Positions 13,101-31,026 of a stretch of 64,000 nt of DNA are shown one piece after another; the first letter of the stretch is position 1; each line of letters starts with the position of its first letter. A program made the translations under genes and the position numbers. Source of the DNA: Xestospongia bergquistia. Its lineage: Eukaryota; Porifera; Demospongiae; Haplosclerida; Petrosiidae. Location: NCBI GenBank assembly GCA_963965975.1, contig OZ014421.1, positions 6,811,413 to 6,875,412 of the forward strand, given 5' to 3'. The notes beneath the pieces are model-generated. The model did no database searches. It saw nothing but the letters and a program-made list of their open reading frames with translations, and was not told the DNA's origin.

Positions 13101-15488
13101 GTACCAGAGAAGTAAGTAGAACTACCACTATGTCTTCTTGACAGTTGATACAATGTGATAAATAGAGAGTTGGAGTACACAAAAGAGAGTCTTTTGGCAT
13201 TTAAAAAAGAGTTACAAGCTAGACAAGAAGCAGAACGACTAGCTCAAACAGGAGATGAAGGATTTGGTGGATTTGGAGGCTTTGGAGGAGGAGGAGGAAA
13301 TGAAGAACAACCAAAAGACAAAGATGACAAAGTAAGTCTCCATTATTTATTTATTCAATAATTAATTTATCTATATTCCATAGTCTCCTAGTTCAGGTCC
13401 AAGTACTGCTAGTATTGAAGAGACTGATACTATATCAGTACATGATGAACTAGAGAGAGCCACTTACTTAAATGATATGGAGAGACTTGTAGCACAAGAG
13501 GAGGAGATACGTCTTCTCTATGAACAGGACAATATACTAGCTGGTATTGAGGAACTAGTGAGTGAATTTGATGCTGCAGTACTTCATCTTCGTCATGAGA
13601 AAGCACTCACTGATGCCACAATTAAAACAATGGAACTGAAGTGAGAATTAGTTATGGCATGCATTGTGTTGTTAACATTGTAGCATTAGTATTGTATAGG
13701 ATAAATATTCAACTTTGCATTAACATTGTGTTAATATACCTTAATATTGCATAGGATAAATGTTCAACTTTGTATTAACATTGTGTTATGTGTAGACATT
13801 TGACTCAGTTTGAAGAACTAGAGCTACTGAAAGAGTTTGAAAAACGTGAAACTAACTTCACAGGTAAATATCGTGCAAAGAAAAAGGAGAGAGCAGACAT
13901 TGAGTTAAAGGTAGTAAGAATATTGTACATGTAATACTATTATAGACAACCTTTGTAGATTGAGGAGGTAGAGTGGGGAGTTAAAGAGAAAGAAAGACTG
14001 GTAGCTCATCTTCAAGAACAAGAGAAGACACTAGACCACACCTTTATGGAAGCTGTGGGTGAGAATAACAAATTCAAGGAGTTTCTAGTTAAAGTCTATC
14101 GAAAGAAAGTGAAACGAGCTAAGCAAAAAGAAGAGAAAGGTAGAAAAACTGTTTTAGTTGGTTCAAGTACATGCTCCTTTAGATGTTGATGAAAATGAGA
14201 AAGACGAAGATGATGATGATGATGAAACTGACAGTGAAGATTGGTCGAGTTCTGAGGATGAAAGTGACGAAGAGAGATTTGATGACTCTGTCTGTCCTCC
14301 TGGATGTGATCCGACCATTTTTGATAAGGCTATTCAAATGCGAGAACAACGACTTGATATAGAAGAATCTTTAGCAGGTAAGTCACTGAGTCATTGAAAT
14401 GATGTGGATTTAAAATATATAAATGATAGAGGAAAAGAAAATTTTGGACAGCATGAAGAAAGAACGTGATAGTTTACTTAAGAAAGCAAAAACAATGGAA
14501 GCTCATGTCAAAACTGCAATGCAAGAGCTACAGGCATTTCAATTGAAGAAACAGCAACGTCTTAATGAGCTAGATGCAGTAGTTGTTCTTAAACTACATC
14601 AAATCCTTCACTACCAAACTGGAGGTGAACCTCCTAATTCAGTGTCACAGTGCCTCGTGTTCCCAGCATCTGCAAGAGTACATTTAGCTCATCGTATTGG
14701 AGAGTTAGTACTGGAAAAACAGCAAGAGAAAAAACGCTACAGGTCGGGAAACATTTATTGTATTATATATCATTGTTATATCTTTATTTCACTAGAGACT
14801 TAAGGCAAAGACATGTCCGACTGATCAGGGAAAGAAAAACAATGGAACAGAAGGTGAGCTCTGTCTACTACAATACACATTTGACTGTTCTACTTGGTTC
14901 TAGGTTGCTGAACTGGATGAAAAAGCAAATGAAATGATGCTACTCAAATTTGGACGTGTTGTTAATCTCGATGCTCTTGAAGGTCTTACCACAAATAAAC
15001 TAGTTGGAGAACTGGAAGAAACACTTAAAGAAATGGACAAGAAATACGAGAAGTCAAAAAGAAGAATAGAGGTATGTAGTCATCAAGACATAGATATGAT
15101 CATTTGACTCCTACTCTCTTCTTAAGACCAAGATCAATATGGCAAAACAAGAATTACTCAATGAAATTCAACATAATACTAACAAACTTGATGACTTACA
15201 CGAGTTCACAAACCACCGTCAACAACTAGAAGATGACCTAAATATCAGACAGAAAACAATGGTATACAATTATACTTGCATAACAATTAAGGTTCTTATG
15301 TATCACAGGGCATGGATATTTCTAGTGGGAGTGTTTTTGATCCAGAGGAGAAGACACGTCTATTAGACATTGTTAAGATACAAAGTCGAGAAATAGAGGC
15401 ACTTCAAGAAGAGATAAAGATTCTCTCTCATAAAGGAGGTCACATTCTCCCTCCTACCCAACCACCTCATGCACTATCACAAACATGA
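8051..15488 (+). CDS. CFAP44: Cilia and flagella associated protein 44 (WD repeats, coiled coil)
   Basis: Axonemal protein of the tether/tether-head complex that links inner dynein arm f to the doublet. I joined 30 exons, starting 8051..8484, 8543..8705, 8758..9166 and ending 15127..15261, 15309..15488. The phases close to 1845 aa, close to the human 1854. Order: acidic/PE-rich N-terminus; WD40 region with [33 protein letters not shown] and [13 protein letters not shown], continuing to about residue 900; a long charged coiled-coil half; the end [19 protein letters not shown] and ILPPTQPP, like the vertebrate C-terminus. The donor/acceptor near 14108/14158 is my least certain join (a 28-bp intron is the alternative). 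An AATAAA-like signal follows at 15534. Presence implies motile cilia. Confidence 0.95.
10127..10171 (+). repeat. (GA)n microsatellite directly after a CFAP44 5' splice site
   Basis: The intron after exon 9979..10126 begins GTAGAGAG and continues as about 20 GA units. The donor is the first dinucleotide of the repeat tract. Confidence 0.85.
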
Positions 15489-15641
15489 TGACATTATTAG
15501 ACAGAGTGGTAATATTATTACATAACAGTTAAAAATAAACAGGTTATCTTGTAAATAATAATATACACAAATGAAAGTTGACAAAGACAAGTTCCAATTA
15601 GTTGTTAACTTCTAAAGCAGCTTTATAGGAGAAGAAAGACT

Positions 15642-18472
<2,831 letters not shown>

Positions 18473-18708
18473 TATGACAATTGGTTAATTCTAAGAAGAA
18501 GGGGTTATAAGAATCTACAGGGCGGATGTAGAGTAAATCAAGAACTAGTTCCATTTAGTCAAAATAATAGGGTCGGTATTGTTACAAACCTTTTCACTCA
18601 CCTGAGAGAAGTAAAAATAGAGCGAAGAAGAAGAAAGGAAAGAAGATGGAGAGAGATACTTACCGAAAGTGACAGGGAAACAAGAAGCAAGTAAAGAATG
18701 AAGTACTA

Positions 18709-18722
18709 TTGCGCATGCGCAA
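18709..18722. promoter_or_regulatory. NRF1-type palindrome upstream of DDX39
   Basis: Perfect palindrome TTGCGCATGCGCAA, containing the NRF1 consensus, followed by ATGATGTCAT, an ATF/CRE-like site. It lies 237 bp upstream of the DDX39 start codon, in the 400-bp interval 18473..18872 between DDX39 and the GLMN stop, where I see no gene. Confidence 0.6.
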
Positions 18723-18872
18723 TGATGTCATAGCAGTTATGAATTTCTATTATTAATAAATATTAATTAACCATTAGTTCCTCAACCCTAGCTAATACAC
18801 TCAGGACAATGTCTAGTTTGAACAGTGATGTCTTTAATGTCTATAATTAGAGTATTTATGTACAATGGTGGA

Positions 18873-21009
18873 TTAGACATTATAACAAACTTTGATTTCT
18901 TGTTCTGGAGTCATTTCTGGTAGTTTCTCTCCACCAATAACACTAACATTTACTTCAGGTCCATCTTCATTACTGACTATATCTCCTATAATTAATATAA
19001 CATTAAAATATATTGAGATTTTCATTACATACTGTATTGGTCTGGGTCATTTAATCTTGTTCTACAATAGTGCTGAAGTGAGACAACTGATGATCTTAAA
19101 GGATTTAGAAATTGCTTTCTCAAATAAGTAGCATCACTCCAAATCATTGTCTTAAAATTTTAAAAATATATTAATATTGTTTTAAAACGGATTTACCTGA
19201 TTTTGTGATGGTTTATCTCTTAGCAATAAATATCGTATAAAGTTGAGTCCAGCCATTACTCTAATGAACATTTTAAATAAATATCCAACATAGGTTACAA
19301 CTGACCTATCAAACTCACTAAGGACATCCATTTCAGAAGATGCGCAAAGAAATTTTCTATAAAGTGCTTGAACACCCTCTCCAATAAATGGTGAACCCTT
19401 CTCTGTAGCCTGTATAGATAAAGTCTAATATACACACACAGTCACACACACACACACACCGACAATGTTGTGTTGACTTCCTCTTTAATCTCATGCACAA
19501 TCAGTCCTTGTATTCCAGGATGTTCAACTTCCTCAAAAATACATTTATACAAATGATATCGTCCTCGACTATTAAAACAAGTTATATACATCAGCAAGAG
19601 TGTCTGAGATTTCTGCCTCTATATAAGTTAAATTTAATAACAATCATTAATCATGCTTTCTACGTACCACATTTATATATGGACAATGTGTCATTAGTTT
19701 ACACAGAACTTGACATAGACTGGAATAATGATGAAGATCTAGCACTGAGGTAGGTAAGGAGTGGTGTGGAATTTTCTTCAGGAGATCATCAAGAAGTACC
19801 TACAGTAGTATCAATAGATATATATATATATACATCATTGTTAAGTGCCTTACCAAACCATTTAGAGTCAATGTACATTGTGATATGATGTATTGTGTTA
19901 GCAACAAGTGAACATGTGGAAGACATATTTGTAAGAGATAAAGTGGAGCAATAATTTGAGGTAAGAAATTTTTCTGATAATCTTTCACTAAAATAAGATA
20001 AGTAAAATGGGCCAAACCCTCTTGTGAGAGGAGGTCCTTCTCCTCATCTTCTATCCCTTGTCTTCTCTCCACTGCCATCCATTCTATCAGTTTTATAGCT
20101 CCACAATGACACATCATTATACTCTCCATTAGTTTGTTAATAAATACCTCATCACTGCTACAAACTATTACAGTATCAAGGAGGACAAGTAGAATGGCTA
20201 CACACTTCTTTTGCCAAGGTGACCAGTTATTGTGTTCAACAACACCACAAACTCTGGAATAAGAGTCATTTATATATTCCAAATAAGGAGATATGAAGAT
20301 GAGACAAGAATCTGTAAGTGAGTCAACAGTAACTCCATTAGTTTGTATTGTATCAATGTCATAATCTTGGGATTCTTCTTCAGGACTAGATGAGACACTC
20401 TTAAACACTGCAGAATATTTCATGATCACTGATAGCAGATTTGTCAGCACAGATATTTCAATTTTTGTATTAGACACTCTAGTTACAGCTAAAGAAACAT
20501 TAGTGTTATCAGCAATAATCACTGACCATTCTGTAATGGGCCAAGTAATAATAGAGATCTTTTCATATCTTGACTTGTTTCAAGCTGCTCCATTAATGCT
20601 AGACACATCTCCTTAGGAGAGGATACCTACAGCAACAGATGCAAACATTATAATGTAATTTTTTCTGTTACTTACATCAATAACTTTACAGATAAGGGTA
20701 TATTGTGATGATGAAGAGGATTGCAGATAGCGACTAAACATAGTCAATAAGTCCCAGCCATTATCTTGAAGAATAGACTATGCATACAGCATTAAATAAA
20801 GGATATTATTTCTATCAATAATACCTGATGTTCTGGTTGGAGTAATATCGTTGCAGCGTCTTCTGGTCCATTGTTGTCATCCAATGTTGAGTTGATGGTT
20901 GCCAATAATATTCCAGCATCATGATGAACCTGCAACTGATAAATTAATAATAACCATCACTAAAATTAACAATACCTACATAATCTATGCATGCTTTGGT
21001 TATGTTCAT
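18873..21009 (-). CDS. GLMN: Glomulin
   Basis: Regulator of cullin-RING ligases that binds RBX1 and blocks E2 recruitment. Eleven exons (20980..21009, 20825..20929, 20676..20777, 20527..20626, 19854..20488, 19668..19799, 19460..19618, 19306..19409, 19197..19260, 19033..19150, 18873..18985) close in phase to 553 aa; human glomulin is 594. Family signatures: DNGWDLL near the start, VSSPKEMCLALMEQL, then AHFTYLILVKDYQKNFLPQI followed by APLYLLQICLPHV. Further on come SQTLLLMYITCFNSRGRYHL, RVMAGLNFIRYLLLRD and the end GGEKLPEMTPEQEIKVCYNV. The intron at 19460 starts with a GT microsatellite. The N-terminus is shorter than in human and may lack a first exon. Head-to-head with RPL28. Confidence 0.85.
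19431..19459 (-). repeat. (GT)n microsatellite forming a GLMN 5' splice site
   Basis: On the gene strand the intron reads GTGTGTGTGTGTGT then ACTGTGTGTG and reaches its acceptor within about 50 bp. The donor GT is the first unit of the repeat. Confidence 0.85.
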
Positions 21010-21171
21010 ATCATCCAAGTGAAAACTCAAAACAAAATTTAATGCGCATGCGCAGTTTGTTAAGGGTTAAGAACACGTGTTTTTATTATCACCCAACTAA
21101 AGTAAGGCAACATAACTTTCTCTAAGACTATTAATTTTTTATAATCATGCTTTGTATATATTGTGAAGGAT
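21010..21171. promoter_or_regulatory. Bidirectional promoter GLMN-RPL28 with NRF1-type palindrome
   Basis: 162 bp between divergent starts. A perfect TGCGCATGCGCA lies at 21043..21054, followed by an E-box-like CACGTG at about 21073 (aacacgtg). Confidence 0.6.
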
Positions 21172-21784
21172 ATGTCCAGTGAACTTCAGTGGGAATTGAT
21201 CAAGAATTCCTCATCTTTCCTTGTTAGAAATAAAAAAACTGGAGTTACTTTTTCAAAGGTACATAAAAATTAAATTTGTGAATCTGCTAACCATACCTAG
21301 TGAAATCACTTTAATTACTCTTAACATACGCATGTCAGTATGTATCTGTCTTTGTAGGAACCTCAGAATATAACAAAACGTAACACATACAGGGACAATG
21401 GACTGATTCATAAGAAGGTACCTCATGTAATTCACAGATCAAAATTATCATCCACATTATAGACAGTAGGAATATTTCCTGGTAAAGGTAACAAAGGAGT
21501 TGTGTTGGTCTATAAGAAGAAGAATGAGCGTAAACCAGCAACTATGTATGCCCGAGTCAACCTCCCAAACAAGGATCCTCGTAAAGTGTACAGATCAATT
21601 AGAAAGACACTAGGTAACAAACGGTATCGTCGTGATCTTATTGAGGTAATCATGAAGTTTTATGTAATTATTTGATTAACATATTTAGCCTGCTGTAAGG
21701 AAAGCTAGCGTTATTCTTCGTCGACAACTCAAGCCTCGTAAAAGGTTTTTGAAAGCAGCTAAAGACCAAACAGCTAAGAAATAA
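21172..21784 (+). CDS. RPL28: 60S ribosomal protein L28 (eL28)
   Basis: Structural protein of the large ribosomal subunit. Exons 21172..21258, 21358..21417, 21463..21645 and 21689..21784 join to 141 aa (human 137). Seen: SSELQWELIKNSSSFLVRN, NITKRNTYRDNGLIHKKTVG, KGVVLVYKKKNERKPATMYA and the basic end AVRKASVILRRQLKPRKR, all aligning with eL28. Three short introns; a pyrimidine tract (CTTTCTCT) upstream may be part of a TOP-like 5'UTR, which I cannot confirm. 89 bp separate its stop from the next start. Confidence 0.95.
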
Positions 21785-21873
21785 GTTTAATATAAACACT
21801 TAATTTTTCAAAAGAATTGTTTATAACAATGAGGGTGTGACAATGGGTGGGCCTTGGTTGTTAGTCCTTAAAG

Positions 21874-22797
21874 ATGGAGGTTTGGAAGGAATATCGTCCA
21901 CGTACTTCAACGGATGCTTTTGCGATGGCAGTGACATTTCTTGCCATTTCATCAGGATTTATTTACGGTGTATTCTATGTGACACCAACCTTATATCCTG
22001 TAGATGACCCTGGATATACTGAGGAAGAGAACATCAGTCATCAATGTTGGAGGATGGTACATCGATGTATCATGTTCTACCTGATGTTTGTAATTCTCAC
22101 TGATCTTTATTTTACCATGACAATCAATACATCATGTCAGACACTAACATTACCTGATGTACCACAAGCAGGATGGTCCCACTGTCCATATTGTAAGCAA
22201 CCGGCACCACCTCGTACCCATCATTGCCTGACTTGTAAAAAATGTATCTTGCGACGTGATCATCATTGTTTCTTTGTTGGGCGTTGTATTGGTTATTTAA
22301 ACCACAAGTACTTTATTTTGTTCTTATTTCACACTTTAGTAGCTACAACATATGGATTATGCCTCAGTACACGTCTTGTCTTCTTTTTAAATGGTGGTTT
22401 CTCTTGGCTTATTCTAGGAGCAGCCATCTTTCCAATGTTAGCTTGGATGTTACAGTTAATACAAGTGAATGTGATAGTACTCTTAGCAACTGCTACTGCA
22501 CTTCTCTTTACTTGTATGTGTGGAGGCTTGTTAATACTTCATTTGGTACATCTTTATAAAGGACAAACATATTGGGAATCTGATCGTGGGATCAGACGTC
22601 CAAAGGGATGGTTATTAAATGCACACGATGTATTAGGACCAAGATGGTGGGCCATATGGTTGTGTCCACTCATCCCTTCTCCTCTTCCTGGAGATGGTAC
22701 TCATTACTTACCAGAAGATAAATCGATGAAATCAGTCAGTTCACAGGTCAAAGTAGGAGAGAGAAAAGGTACTCGTAAAATGGCAAAGAAATTGTAA
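21874..22797 (+). CDS. ZDHHC24: DHHC-type palmitoyltransferase, ZDHHC24-like
   Basis: Predicted membrane S-acyltransferase that palmitoylates cysteines. Intronless, 307 aa, unusual among its neighbours. Two hydrophobic segments lie near residues 15-35 and 65-85; then the cysteine-rich domain HCPYCKQPAPPRTHHCLTCK with CILRRDHHCFFVGRCIGYLN, where the catalytic DHHC is intact; then two to four further hydrophobic helices. The RRDHHC..xGRCIG form resembles ZDHHC24 more than other members, by memory; the paralogue name is provisional. The lack of introns suggests retroposition or intron loss. Tail-to-tail with NDOR1, stops 71 bp apart. Confidence 0.85.
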   Translation: MEVWKEYRPRTSTDAFAMAVTFLAISSGFIYGVFYVTPTLYPVDDPGYTEEENISHQCWRMVHRCIMFYLMFVILTDLYFTMTINTSCQTLTLPDVPQAGWSHCPYCKQPAPPRTHHCLTCKKCILRRDHHCFFVGRCIGYLNHKYFILFLFHTLVATTYGLCLSTRLVFFLNGGFSWLILGAAIFPMLAWMLQLIQVNVIVLLATATALLFTCMCGGLLILHLVHLYKGQTYWESDRGIRRPKGWLLNAHDVLGPRWWAIWLCPLIPSPLPGDGTHYLPEDKSMKSVSSQVKVGERKGTRKMAKKL

Positions 22798-22868
22798 TCA
22801 TTTCATAACTAGAGAAATTAGAAATTTCATTTGGAATAAATTATAATTTTTTCCTCTATTATTTTCTC

Positions 22869-25884
<3,016 letters not shown>

Positions 25885-26015
25885 TTAAGATAAACCAAAG
25901 AGGTGTGGTCTAGATTAGTTTATGCTCTTTGTAAATTTGAGCAAGTTACCGTATAAAAAATACCCCAGGTCCCCAGTATTCGTTATTCGTTTCAGCAGTT
26001 TATGAAGTGACAACG
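25885..26015. promoter_or_regulatory. Shared bidirectional promoter/5'UTR, NDOR1-BBLN
   Basis: 131 bp between divergent starts; no core motif recognised. Confidence 0.45.
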
Positions 26016-26676
26016 ATGGAGTTAGACTTTGATATTCAAGAAGGTACGATTAGTATCTACTTGTAATGTGTTTCCTAGAACCACTAAATGTTCTTAAAAT
26101 GTATAGACTGAGATAATAGAGCACTTTATAATAATTATAGTTATAATTATATTATCAGAAGAATAGGATAGTTCAAATTCGATATTTAGATTGTTATAGA
26201 CAGATGTTCTAAATTACTTTACAACACAAAGACAATATCAAAACATAATCACCTTGTACTAGTAAATGACTCATAACATATCTCCATTAGAATACTTTGT
26301 TCAACACATCACCTCATATTGTTAAATCACAACGACTTTCAAACATCTCATGATAGTTCAGACATGTTACTCTTTCCTTATAAGATGTATGATTTTTATT
26401 GGATTTATGATAGGAGAGGGTATTTTTTACAATAAGCTACATCTGTTTTCTACATTAGAATATACACAGTTAGATAAACAACTTGATTCATTGGATGCAG
26501 TATTAACTGTACTGGAAGAGAGACGAGATCATCTTCATGAAGAGGTGGTCAAATTATTACTAGAAGCCAGACAAGTTAGAGAAGAGCAAGAAAGAGAACG
26601 ACTGTTAGAGGAAGAGGGAAAAAAGACTGATAAAAACAATGATACCGAATCACCTCAAAATGATAACAAACAATAA
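26016..26676 (+). CDS. BBLN: Bublin coiled-coil protein (UPF0184)
   Basis: Small coiled-coil protein; the nematode homologue organises intermediate filaments. Two exons, 26016..26043 and 26459..26676, joined in phase to 81 aa (human 83). Human-like core: EYTQLDKQLDSLDAVL then EERRDHLHEEVVKLLLEARQ; heptads are visible. The tail is charged and low in complexity. The 415-bp intron is long for this window; I see no element in it. An in-frame ORF beginning at 26350 extends into the intron and is not needed. Confidence 0.85.
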
Positions 26677-26813
26677 CATTCTTATGAGAAAATTTATTGT
26701 ATTTCTATATTCATGTTAATTATAATTAGTGTTATAAGATATTCATGAGGGCAATTATATTAATGAGCTCCTCCCTCGAATTGTTTTCAGCTACCACCCA
26801 TAATTTTTTTAAA

Positions 26814-28491
26814 ATGTCTCTACAGCATTCTCTAGAGTTTAAGTTACTCTTTGACTGTTTAGCTGGGAGTAATGGACGTGTTATGCTAGATATACTTGCC
26901 AATGGGTGGCCAGATGATGACAAACTGCCCCCAAATCTTGCAAAAGATTGTATTGCCTACTGGAAATCAGCCACCAGTCATGATGGCTCCCTGACTTGGA
27001 GAGGTTTTAGCAGCGGATTATATGAGGCTTTTAAAGCAGATAGTACTCGTCTCAGTCAAATCAAACCAGCTACCAGTCCAGTTGAGCCACACGTGACAGA
27101 AATGACCACTACCAGTACAAAAGAATTGGAAAGGATGCTGGCCAAGTGTCCTGCAGAGAAGATAGCTAAAGCTCTCACCAGATCGAGAAAGGAAGTTTAT
27201 AGTTATCAAAAGTCCGTCAATGCTATTACAAGCCCAAGAAAAGGCAAGTCATAGAAATTTAATAAAATAATATGAATGTTTCTTACAACAGGCAGTTGTA
27301 GTAAGGTTGACCCACATCGCAGAAGCAGCAGTTTTGCAGATACCCACTCACAATCTAAGGTAGCACAGACTAATACTATACAAAATAATATCTATTACTA
27401 AAACAGACCTTTACATATGAAGATAAAGAAAAAGTTGTTCTCCAACAAGTTGAGCAGTTACTCAGGGACAAGTTAAAACACAAGGTTAGATAATTATTAT
27501 AATAGGAAAAGGAAAGAATTATTTTTCAGAGTCAAGGAGATGATGCACCTGGAGTTATAGATGAAGTGCTCCAACAGCTTCATAATATTTTACGCATTTC
27601 CAATCCAGGTGGTGGCAGCCATGAACAATTTTATTCGTCAACCAATCCTTATGCTACCATCAGAAGAGGAAGTAAACAATTAAAAGGAGGACCCTCTCGT
27701 CCTACATCAGTCCTACTCCCTGATAAAAGAGATCACTCCCTGGGCTCACCACGTCATGCTGATTATCCTCCTATGCACAGTCGACAAATTAAAATAGATC
27801 GGAGTACGTCTCTCCCTACAAGACATATTATATTTGATCATGCTCCGATAATGGACAGTTCCAATGAACCCCCTCCACCATATTCTGCAACACAATATCC
27901 TTTATCAACTAATAGAATCATTGGTCAGACACACTCTAAGAGATCATCACAATCTATGACAAACCTAACTGTGCAAGGACCTACAACTGATGCAAGACAA
28001 ATCCTTGAAACTTGGAAATATACCAAAATAGCAGGGCAACCATCATCTACAGCAACTAGTGTACCACATCACCAATCCATTCCACACACAAGAGGCTCTG
28101 TCGACCTGCCAGTCCACCCTCTCACTGATAAAGGTAGACAGCCACCTTCAAAACAATATTTCAGTTCACCTGATCTTTCTCAAGAACAGACACTTTCTCC
28201 AACAGTAAGTTGATCTTGTTTAAAATTAATACATTCCTTTGTCTTTTCAGGAGTTGAAAACAGCTGAAATGTATGGTACCATACGACATGGAACCAAACA
28301 GAACAAGGTGACATCAAACTTATCTCACGTACCGTCTCACTCTCATCCTACCACAGTCTATAATCCAAGAACAATTCCTCCAGATACAACAACTCCAAAA
28401 TGAGAAAGATGCCTTAATCAAGCACATTTTCCAACATCAAGCTCATCAAGAGTACTCAGTAGCAGATGATAGTATTCTCTCTGTATTGTAA
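26814..28491 (+). CDS. Suppressor-APC-domain-like protein
   Basis: Exons 26814..27243, 27292..27359, 27407..27484, 27530..28204, 28251..28307 and 28357..28491 close to 480 aa. The N-terminal 80 residues (FKLLFDCLAGSNGRVMLDIL, LPPNLAKDCIAYWKS, LTWRGFSSGLYEAFK) resemble the EF-hand-like N-terminal domain of SAPCD2. The middle is Ser/Pro/Gln-rich and likely disordered; the end QFLQIQQLQNEKDALIKHIF is a short coiled coil. The first intron has a GC donor (AAG/GCAAGT), the well-known GC-AG class. An in-frame ATG at 26745 could add 23 residues; I prefer 26814 (AAAATG context). Family assignment is moderate; it could be another cortical scaffold. Confidence 0.65.
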
Positions 28492-28835
28492 AATTGAACT
28501 CTTAAGTATAATACCTTATGAAGAATTCTAGTCAATGTCAAGATTGATGTGATTTTATATTCCTACAATACCATATATGTAAACAAGCTATAACTATCAC
28601 CAAATAAAGATAATGTATAGTCTCCAAATATCAACTAATACAACTCCTAAAATGTCAACTTTCAAAAATATGAATGAGCCTTGTACTAAAACCTTAAGTA
28701 AAAACTCCAAATTGGCATTTAAGGAGGTAACACTACAAAGTTATTATTACAAACATCTAATTGATATTCAAAATACCTAAATATTAGAATCAAAATAGAA
28801 TATTGAGAAGAGATAAATAATCACTAAATAGAACA

Positions 28836-31026
28836 TTAAGGATGAAAGATTCTTGTTGTGTCTACTATACACTTGATGTACATCACATCATCCTTAACAT
28901 AGGAATCATTGTCTAGGACTTTTAATTCAGCAAATTTTGGACATCCAGAGGCAATGTTCATATCTGTCTTAGGCCTCTGAAAACTACTGCTGCTAGGAGA
29001 TGGTTTAAACGTCTGAACAATATGGCGTCTATGATCTTGATCAACCATTATTAGAGAAACTTTATAATCAAATGGCCATTTTAATAATGGATCATATTCT
29101 CCTGTAAATAAGAAAGAAGTGTTAAATTCACAGTCTGTTAATACTTCAAGTGATAATAATTTACAACATACCTTTCATTAGCACAAAGAAGATAGACACA
29201 TGAGTATTATAACCTATCCCATCTCCATTAAGATAAGCACGAATACACATTTTATAACCATTCCTTCCTGTATAGAAAGGAGGGCTATAAATTGATGTAA
29301 TCTTGCCATCAATAGCATCTCTTCTCCTTCTTCTAATGTCAGGTATACGCCATAAAAATGAGCCATTGTAGGTACTAGCTAAAGATGCCTGGAGTTGTAG
29401 TTCTAATTCAGATATATGAACTTTTAACATTCCTGAGAGACGTTCTTGTTCTGCTATTTTTGTTTCTAATTGAATTAATCTGTCATTAGATTGAAAATCA
29501 TCATATGATGATTGATTTGATGGTGGAAAAAAACTACTTCCTCCAGATCGTTGAAGAGAACTAATTAATTGACTTTGTTTTTCTGTTCTTGTTTCTACTT
29601 CTGATATTCTGCGTTTTAAATCATTAATTAATCGCTCATTGTCACGAGTTTTTAGCTCTTCAAGCTGTTTTTTAATTTCTTCAAAAGTTACAGTTTCCAA
29701 GTTGCTAATAGATTCACGACCTTTGTCTATCTCTATCTGAATATCATCTACTGTTCCTTGTATTGTTTTTATTTTTCTCTCTAATAATCGTAATCTTAGC
29801 CCTTCTCTTTGATTATGTACAAATATTTCTTGAGGATTTTGTAAATGTATAGTTATATTAGGTTTTTTGGAGCTATCTTTATGAATCTAGAGAGAGAACA
29901 AGATATAAATAATAATTATTTATTGTGTAATAATTAGTAATTATAAACATATTCATATAGTAGATGGGGCATTCCTAGGGAAAATCCCTTGTGTTTCCCC
30001 TAAAGTACACTTGCATATTTTAAATTTGATTGACTTACTTGTTGACTACAGCCTACACATTCAACCATAACACTACATTCAACCAGTTTGTGCTTGTCCA
30101 TCTGATGAACAAAAAGTCATTTAATAATAGACAAAGAACAACTAACTACTCACTTCAATTTTAGCCATATCTTTACCACACCACTCACAATAGTATGGTG
30201 CTTTAATGCAATTAAATTGATGATTCTATAACAAATGTTTTTATTACATACTCTTTAAAGATTAAAAAGTATTTACTTCATAATCTCTTGCATATAATGA
30301 TGTCTCACAATGAGGACATTGAATTTGTCGAAGTTGGCATTCTGATTCCAAATGATCATGCATTTGATCAATAGGGATACGTTTACCACACCTATTGGGG
30401 CAAATCTCTGTCTTGTAGGTGCACTCATGTTTGTGTGTTTGCTGTTTTTAGTAGGAGGAAGGTGGAGAAAGGTTGAGAAAGTTATGATATATGAAACCAT
30501 AAGGAGGAGCACTACCTCACCTCATGATCTTTTAGTTTTCCAGTCCAGGGGCACCCACTTTTATGATTTGCACATTTAACTGGTAACCTTTCTACTTCTC
30601 TCCTAACAGCAATATCAGGATGAATCTAAACATTATAAAGATATGATAAATCATTATATATTAACTGCTAGGATATTATATATGACATACTGGTTCATTA
30701 GGTTCTAGTTTTAGTCCTGATTTTGTGCAAGTAGTGTTTGGAGAGCTATAAAAAAATTAAGAAAAAAATCAATAACAAAATGGAGGGTAGCATCGATAAT
30801 GATATCTTGATCTTGAAGTTATGACTTAACAGATTTTAAGCGACCAGGAGATGTCATTAATATTATACTCCAGCTAATACCTTAATATAGTATCGCAGCA
30901 AGTTTTGCACAGTCGTACTCCTTCTTCAGTTTGTATAGCGTCTCTTAATATGAGTTTACAAGAAGGGCAGAGTAGAGAGTCCAAACGCGCATATTCTCCG
31001 TTTATTTCAAGATCATAACCCGGCAT
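28836..31026 (-). CDS. TRAF-family signalling adaptor, TRAF-A (intact)
   Basis: TNF-receptor-associated-factor type adaptor, expected to link receptors to NF-kB/MAPK signalling. Eight exons (30881..31026, 30691..30745, 30521..30625, 30277..30441, 30154..30225, 30039..30101, 29172..29886, 28836..29101) close in phase to 528 aa. Order: N-terminal cysteine cluster LLCPSCKLILRDAI..CKTCC (RING-like but short; a full RING is not obvious); TRAF-type zinc fingers (VKCANHKSGCPWTGKLKDHE, ICPNRCGKRIP, IQCPHCETSLYARDYE, CEWCGKD, VECVGCSQQ); a coiled coil (about 260-390); and a MATH/TRAF-C domain (STYNGSFLWRIPDI, SPPFYTGRNGYKMCIRAYLN, HVSIFFVLMKGEYDPLLKWP). Paralogues lie at 54907 and 61989. Orthology to a numbered vertebrate TRAF is not decidable here. 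Confidence 0.9.

Noticed and set aside
19493-19753. Plus-strand ORF across GLMN
   Set aside because: Shadow of GLMN exons on the opposite strand.
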